Shown: positions 4,375 through 8,555 of the stretch, piece by piece
Position numbering within the stretch: the stretch's first letter is position 1
Layout: each line of letters begins with the position of its first letter
From: Bacillota bacterium
GTDB taxonomy: Bacteria; Bacillota; Bacilli; Bacillales; Bacillaceae_J
Assembly (NCBI GenBank): GCA_023457235.1
Contig: JAEWMK010000216.1
Coordinates: forward strand, 1 to 8,555
Direction: 5' to 3'
Length of the DNA stretch: 8,555 bases
The notes under the pieces: generated by a model
The model's database searches: none
What the model saw: only the letters and a program-made list of their open reading frames with translations
Told to the model about the DNA's origin: nothing
Translations under genes and position numbers: made by a program

Positions 4375-4403
4375 AATTGTATGCGATTATTACTACAATT
4401 ATA
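4375..4403 (-). promoter_or_regulatory. Candidate promoter and operator of the toxin-antitoxin operon
   Basis: A minus-strand TATAAT (4403-4398) overlaps an inverted repeat with 7-bp arms TACAATT (4394-4400) and AATTGTA (4375-4381), 12 nt apart. The start would be near 4391, with a leader of about 64 nt. The -35 is weak. An inverted repeat at the start point fits autoregulation by an antitoxin or toxin-antitoxin complex. The gap from here to the conE stop (4455) has no clear terminator, so read-through from the conjugation operon is possible. Confidence 0.4.
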
Positions 4404-4454
4404 CCATTTTTCATTTGGCTTTAATACATTTATACACGGTCCAAAGCACTTATA

Positions 4455-6980
4455 TTATGCCACCCCCTGCTTCTTCCTTTGTTCCTCAGCAGTATCATTC
4501 GATGTATCAAATATATCTAACCACTTCTTCGGCAGCCAAATCTTCACGCGATTTGTTCTACCCTCAATATCTCTAAAGTAGCAGCTACCTGATTTTAATT
4601 CACGGAAACGCGGCACCATTTCATCTAAAGAAGATGACATCCTTAACATCTCCATCGCATCCTCAATTTCTGTAGGTGAATTCATACGGATACAGAAAAC
4701 AACGCCAACATTATTTCGAATTTCTTGGTTGGCAACGTCTGAAGCTTCTTGAGTTGCTAATAATGGTACAATATTCAAACTTCGTCCTAACTTAACAAAC
4801 TCTTTTACAAGCTGCTCCCCTTGAGGCAACTTTGTTATGACCCAAGCTTCATCCAACGCAAATAGCTTCACGATTTCCTTAGGCGCATTTAACATAAGTT
4901 CCTGCCCCATGGCGGTCACCAGATACATAATTCCGATTGAGAATCGTTCGACAGCTGTCAAAGGCCGGTTACCCATTTCTTTGGAATCCTTAGGCAGTAC
5001 TAATCCTCTTAAATCAGCTACTACTAATGGGTATTCTGATAGTGCCATTTCAGTTTCATCATCGTGAAACACTATTTTACCTAGTGGGTCTTTCTCGTAT
5101 GCTTTTAATAGTTGTGTGCATCGTCTAGCTTCACCTTTTAGCTCATCATCCACTTCATTTCGTTCCATCTCCTCCAAAACTTGTTGGAATATGGGCATTG
5201 AAGGGAATCTATGAGCCATCGTTAATTCCATTGCATTTGCAATTACTAAACGTCTTGCTTCTCCACGTGCTTCCAAAAGCAGCTCTAAGTAGCCTTGGGC
5301 GATCTCCCAGGACTTTTCACTATTGTGCGATAAACGAAATACATTAAGTCTTGTCGTTTCATCACTACCAGCTCGAAAGCGCAACACTTTCGTGTAGGGC
5401 TTCAGCCAAGGAAAATCTAAAAACACATGGTCCTCTCCTTTTGGATCAACCGAAAAGGCTTTCCCACCTAAAAGCAAGTTCTCTAAAATCAGTTTTTTCT
5501 TTAATACACTTTTTCCTCCACCTAAAGTCCCTAGGATAACAATGGTTCCAGCTTTATTCAACTCACGAGACATTGGTCTGGACATATTGTACCGAACGGG
5601 TGAACCGTGTGAAGTTTCCCCAAGTAATGAACCGGAGGGATCCCCAATATCTGAACTAAAGTGAATCCCTCCTGAAGCGAAAAAACCTGGATCCATTGGA
5701 AACGACCAAAAGTTTTCTTGATTCCCACCAGGAATGAAAGCTCGAAAACAACGTAACGTATCTCCTACACTGCGTTGAAAAATAAAAAAGCGCGGGCGAT
5801 AAAATGTTTCAATCGCTCGTGCTTTTTCTTCTACTTCTATTTTGGATTTTCCTGACACACAAAGAATGGTTTCCGTCCACATCAGTGGTTGACCCTTACT
5901 CAGTTTATATTCTAGATGGGAACCAGCTGCATCCGTCTCTTGCATATCAAGTGGGATATCTTTACCACTTTCTTGAAGTTGCCTAGCTTCTCCACGAAAT
6001 TCCTTTCTTTTCCGTCTTAAACGGGTAATCTCTTCGCCTGGATCAATGATATTGAATCGAATCGAAACATCTATAGGAAAGTCATGAACCATGAGCCAAT
6101 ACAACCATTCTCCACCAACTCCATTTATTTCTTCCGGTATATCTACAAGAGATAAGAAGGCTTGATGGGATGACTTTTTATCTCCTTTTTCTCCGTGATT
6201 CACAACGAGGCTTTGCATTTTTTCCTGAATCCAACAATTATCAAATAACTGTAGCATGGTTGCTCGTTTTGGACGTAAATACACTGTACCTTCTTTTTCA
6301 ACTAAGGATACAGGAGCCTGTTCACCAATATGTAACGGTGGCTCTCCAATTGATCGATACAGACTCCTTTTTAGAATCCATTCAATGTCACGAGGAGTGG
6401 CTCGTTCCATCGGACAAGTACCATTAATCTGCGAATACAAACTTTTTTCAACAGAAATTGCATCCTTTACTTTTTGAAGTTCCAAATCCGTTTTACGACC
6501 GATTACCTCCAATCCTCGATCTGTCATACCTCTCCAAAGCTTTTTCCAAGTATTTTTCATATCTTGCTTATCTGTAAAATCAAAATTGTATTCCAACTCT
6601 TTTTTTCTTGGAAGATGAAGAATTAGAAATAAGTTTTGCCTCCATGGGGCTTGGTCCTTCAATCTTTGTTTTTGATCTTGTTCCCATTCTAAATATGTTT
6701 CTGGAAAGGCATCTTTGAACTGCAATAGTCGCAACTTTGCTACTTGCTCATCTGTTGACTCCTGTTCAGAAAGTAATAATAACTGACCCTTTCCACGATA
6801 AACCCAAAATAGATCTTCTAACCTCATCATAACTGCCCTCTTATCATCAGCAGACTTATACATAATCGGGGTTAAAGGAATTTTATATACGGCTAATACA
6901 TCTTTCGTTGTAAAGATTAAATTTCGTTCCCAATATTGAATTGAAAAATCCTTTCCTATTGATGATTTATCTGTCAACAA
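4455..6980 (-). CDS. conE: ConE-like VirB4-family conjugation ATPase
   Basis: An 841-residue ATPase that powers DNA transfer through a Gram-positive type IV secretion system, closely similar in length to ICEBs1 ConE. The N-terminal half (about 1-450) is the variable VirB4/TraE-like region. The ATPase domain has Walker A GTLGGGKS (484-491), Walker B IVKLFALDEAW (703-713, with D710 and E711), and LATQEASD (741-748) followed by IRNNVGVVFCIRM. It is expected at the cytoplasmic membrane, recruited by ConB/ConD-type partners. The start is TTG 6980, with GGAGG 8 nt upstream lying inside the end of conD. Only 3 nt separate the two genes, so translation is probably coupled. It is the last conjugation gene in the window; yddF, conG and cwlT homologues do not follow. 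Confidence 0.95.
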   Translation of the reverse strand: MLTDKSSIGKDFSIQYWERNLIFTTKDVLAVYKIPLTPIMYKSADDKRAVMMRLEDLFWVYRGKGQLLLLSEQESTDEQVAKLRLLQFKDAFPETYLEWEQDQKQRLKDQAPWRQNLFLILHLPRKKELEYNFDFTDKQDMKNTWKKLWRGMTDRGLEVIGRKTDLELQKVKDAISVEKSLYSQINGTCPMERATPRDIEWILKRSLYRSIGEPPLHIGEQAPVSLVEKEGTVYLRPKRATMLQLFDNCWIQEKMQSLVVNHGEKGDKKSSHQAFLSLVDIPEEINGVGGEWLYWLMVHDFPIDVSIRFNIIDPGEEITRLRRKRKEFRGEARQLQESGKDIPLDMQETDAAGSHLEYKLSKGQPLMWTETILCVSGKSKIEVEEKARAIETFYRPRFFIFQRSVGDTLRCFRAFIPGGNQENFWSFPMDPGFFASGGIHFSSDIGDPSGSLLGETSHGSPVRYNMSRPMSRELNKAGTIVILGTLGGGKSVLKKKLILENLLLGGKAFSVDPKGEDHVFLDFPWLKPYTKVLRFRAGSDETTRLNVFRLSHNSEKSWEIAQGYLELLLEARGEARRLVIANAMELTMAHRFPSMPIFQQVLEEMERNEVDDELKGEARRCTQLLKAYEKDPLGKIVFHDDETEMALSEYPLVVADLRGLVLPKDSKEMGNRPLTAVERFSIGIMYLVTAMGQELMLNAPKEIVKLFALDEAWVITKLPQGEQLVKEFVKLGRSLNIVPLLATQEASDVANQEIRNNVGVVFCIRMNSPTEIEDAMEMLRMSSSLDEMVPRFRELKSGSCYFRDIEGRTNRVKIWLPKKWLDIFDTSNDTAEEQRKKQGVA

Positions 6981-6983
6981 ATA

Positions 6984-7652
6984 TTATTCCTCCATTTCTG
7001 TAAAAGGGATATACTGCACTTGAGATTTTCCATTCCTTTTCATAATTCTTACATTTCCGCGACCAACTTCTAAAACAGTTGGCCGTACGGAACGTAGTGG
7101 GACAATTTGCCTTTTCAACTTTTCATAGTCTCCCACTTTCACCTTTACTTTTTTTGAAAATGGATAAAATGTTAATCTAGTTGCACCATGTGTTGTTAAC
7201 GACAAGCCTTCAAAATTTTCAACTTCACCTATTAACGGCACATCAGTAAAGAAAATTTCTTTTCTTTTTGCTATAACAGCACGAAAAGAAGCCTGCCAAT
7301 TCTCTTTTATTTTTTTCTTTAATTTTACTGGACGAAACGCACGAGTCTCTTTTGTAATGAAAAAAGCAAAATAAAATACATAAAATAGCCAAACAATGAG
7401 TGGCTTACCTGCTGTTGGAACTCTCATTAATAAGAGCATTTGAATTGCTGTTACAACAATAAGAATGAGTGGTCTTGGGATAAATAAAATAGTTTTTCCA
7501 CCTAGAGACAATAAGGCTAATACGATTCCATTAATAAGTACAAGTACAAAAAAAACTAATACTTTTCCAAAATCAATATTGAAATCATCTAATAGTCTTA
7601 CTGGAATCGTAAAATTTTGCTTATATAATGCTTTATAAGATGTGTATTTCAT
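6984..7652 (-). CDS. conD: ConD-like (TcpE family) conjugation membrane protein
   Basis: A 222-residue protein with a short cytoplasmic N-terminus (YKALYKQNFTIP) and membrane segments at about 30-50 (VLVFFVLVLINGIVLALLSL), 57-77 and 84-100 (LIVWLFYVFYFAFFI). A long basic C-terminal cytoplasmic domain follows, with KLKKKIKENW and a beta-rich end. TcpE-family proteins such as ICEBs1 ConD and pCW3 TcpE form part of the inner-membrane transfer channel and help position the VirB4 ATPase. It is somewhat longer than ICEBs1 ConD (about 174 residues), mainly at the C-terminus. AGGTGA upstream of ATG 7652 overlaps the conC stop, with 10 nt between the genes. Confidence 0.9.
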   Translation of the reverse strand: MKYTSYKALYKQNFTIPVRLLDDFNIDFGKVLVFFVLVLINGIVLALLSLGGKTILFIPRPLILIVVTAIQMLLLMRVPTAGKPLIVWLFYVFYFAFFITKETRAFRPVKLKKKIKENWQASFRAVIAKRKEIFFTDVPLIGEVENFEGLSLTTHGATRLTFYPFSKKVKVKVGDYEKLKRQIVPLRSVRPTVLEVGRGNVRIMKRNGKSQVQYIPFTEMEE

Positions 7653-7662
7653 ACCATATCAC

Positions 7663-7986
7663 CTAGAAGCCAAAGACACCTTTAAAAAATTCCTGAAGAC
7701 CCTTCATTGGATCAGCTGAGGCAATAAATATTCCTAGAAAAGCACCAACTAAAATTTCAGCAATAGCAGTTCCCTTTCTTCCTTTTGCATAAGCTTTAAT
7801 CGCTAACACACCGGCAATAATAAACAAAATAGTCCCTAAAGCTGTACGTATCTTGCCATCAGCTGAACTAACATCCCATGCAGCACTGGCACTTGTTGCT
7901 CCGACAACAATGAAACCAATCATTAGCAATAAATAAAATGTTAATCCTTGAACTTTTCCTCTAAACATTTCCACTTTTGTTTTCAT
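7663..7986 (-). CDS. conC: ConC-like / TcpD-family small conjugation membrane protein
   Basis: A 107-residue hydrophobic protein with three predicted membrane segments: about 15-34 (LTFYLLLMIGFIVVGATSAS), 49-67 (ALGTILFIIAGVLAIKAYA) and 75-90 (IAEILVGAFLGIFIA). The first segment ends in ATSASAA, which could be a signal peptidase site, leaving two segments in the mature protein. Its place between the ConB- and ConD-type genes matches ICEBs1 ConC and TcpD of pCW3, small proteins of the transfer apparatus whose exact function is unclear. AAGGAG precedes ATG 7986 at about 10 nt. The conB stop is 15 nt upstream. Confidence 0.8.
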   Translation of the reverse strand: MKTKVEMFRGKVQGLTFYLLLMIGFIVVGATSASAAWDVSSADGKIRTALGTILFIIAGVLAIKAYAKGRKGTAIAEILVGAFLGIFIASADPMKGLQEFFKGVFGF

Positions 7987-8001
7987 AATGAATCTACTCC
8001 T

Positions 8002-8555
8002 TTAATCATTTATTGATTGAATGTAATATTTATCTCCATCTTTAATAACGTTTATCGTATACGAAAAAGGGTAAGAGATATTCGTAAACCCATCTTTCGC
8101 TTGTATATCAATTAGGACAAACCATTGATTTTCACCAGATGGATGGGCTTTTATTGCACTAATTTGGCTAAATAAAAAAAGCCCTCCCTGTGGGCTTGGG
8201 ACATTAGTAGTATCGTGGAAAAAATTTGCGATATCCTCTTTATGTTCTGCTTCAAAGTATGTTTTGAAGAAGGACATCAACATAGGTTTTAACGCTATTT
8301 CAGCTTGTGAATCTGTTGCTCCTAGTGCTGGTAGCGCTGCTGTAGCGTCTTTTTCCACTTTGACTAGTTTAGGATATTGCAATACTTTAAAACCTTCTAG
8401 TCCTTGTGTAACTGGAACATCTAATCGGTAAGTAATATACCGATTTTTTTCCTGTGAACTTACATCAACATGTGGGACTTCACGCTTAACAAGCGCTGTC
8501 AACTGAACATTCATATGCTGCCCTGCTAAAATTTCACTTTTAACCGGCCATACAC
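8002..8555 (-). CDS. conB: ConB-like (TcpC family) conjugation protein, C-terminal part
   Basis: The reading frame is open to the right edge, so the N-terminus, including the expected single membrane segment, lies outside the window. An internal ATG at 8514 could be taken for a start, but the frame continues upstream (VWPVKSEILAGQH), which suits the family. The visible 184 codons contain both TcpC-like folds. One is a beta-rich part through QGLEGFKVLQYPKLVKV. The other is an NTF2-like part, LKPMLMSFFKTYFEAEHKED through WFVLIDIQAKDG to INVIKDGDKYYIQSIND. TcpC/ConB is a bitopic membrane protein that assembles the channel and contacts other Con proteins. It is first in the visible operon. Confidence 0.85.
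   Translation of the reverse strand, partial: VWPVKSEILAGQHMNVQLTALVKREVPHVDVSSQEKNRYITYRLDVPVTQGLEGFKVLQYPKLVKVEKDATAALPALGATDSQAEIALKPMLMSFFKTYFEAEHKEDIANFFHDTTNVPSPQGGLFLFSQISAIKAHPSGENQWFVLIDIQAKDGFTNISYPFSYTINVIKDGDKYYIQSIND

Noticed and set aside
4837..6477. Several plus-strand ORFs of 60-85 codons within conE
   Set aside because: All are shadows of the conE frame, whose Walker motifs and length leave no doubt about the coding strand.

Overview
The window is AT-rich, with strong Shine-Dalgarno sites, several TTG starts and compact intrinsic terminators. Its gene content matches the ICEBs1/pCW3 conjugation families, a BRO-type antirepressor and an Rpn-type nuclease. Together these point to a Firmicute, most likely a Bacillus or close relative, carrying an integrative conjugative element or plasmid whose accessory edge is visible here. 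The species cannot be fixed from the sequence alone.

Right half (4455-8555, minus strand): a tight operon in the order conB (partial, entering from the right edge), conC, conD, conE. These are the TcpC-like, TcpD-like and TcpE-like membrane proteins and the VirB4-type ATPase of a Gram-positive type IV secretion system. Spacings are 15, 10 and 3 nt, so the genes are probably co-transcribed. The operon appears to stop at conE. The genes that follow it in ICEBs1 (yddF, the large channel protein conG, the cell-wall hydrolase cwlT) are absent, and accessory cargo takes their place.

Middle (3256-4454): a two-gene toxin-antitoxin operon on the minus strand. It encodes a 47-residue antitoxin that overlaps by 1 nt a RelE/ParE-type toxin, with its own -10 and a nearby inverted repeat. 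Next comes a gene graveyard: the frameshifted 3' half of an XRE repressor (plus strand) and the tail of a second RelE-like toxin with an internal stop (minus strand).

Left-middle (1770-3255, minus strand): an Abi_2 (AbiD/AbiF-type) HEPN protein with the Rx4H motif RNACAH and an unusual beta-rich insertion. Just downstream, on the same strand, is a roughly 100-nt stretch with three hairpins, a candidate promoter and a terminator. AbiF-family proteins are known to travel with a structured RNA and have been proposed as HEPN toxins held in check by RNA, and as relatives of the Cas13 ancestor. This pair is therefore the best candidate here for an incompletely described system. The cassette lies between two direct repeats of about 104 bp (about 87% identical), each the end of an XRE repressor gene plus its terminator.

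Left (1-1769): a phage-like regulatory switch. A small XRE repressor (plus) and a BRO-N antirepressor (minus) are transcribed divergently from overlapping promoters, each carrying a copy of the same palindromic operator in its spacer. The antirepressor leader is long and structured, its ribosome binding site lies in a hairpin, and there is a possible short antisense RNA. The left edge cuts through an Rpn-family PD-(D/E)XK nuclease gene.

Overall: a conjugation module is followed by stability and defence cargo (toxin-antitoxin, Abi with RNA) and a repressor/antirepressor switch, with clear scars of past recombination between related repressor genes.
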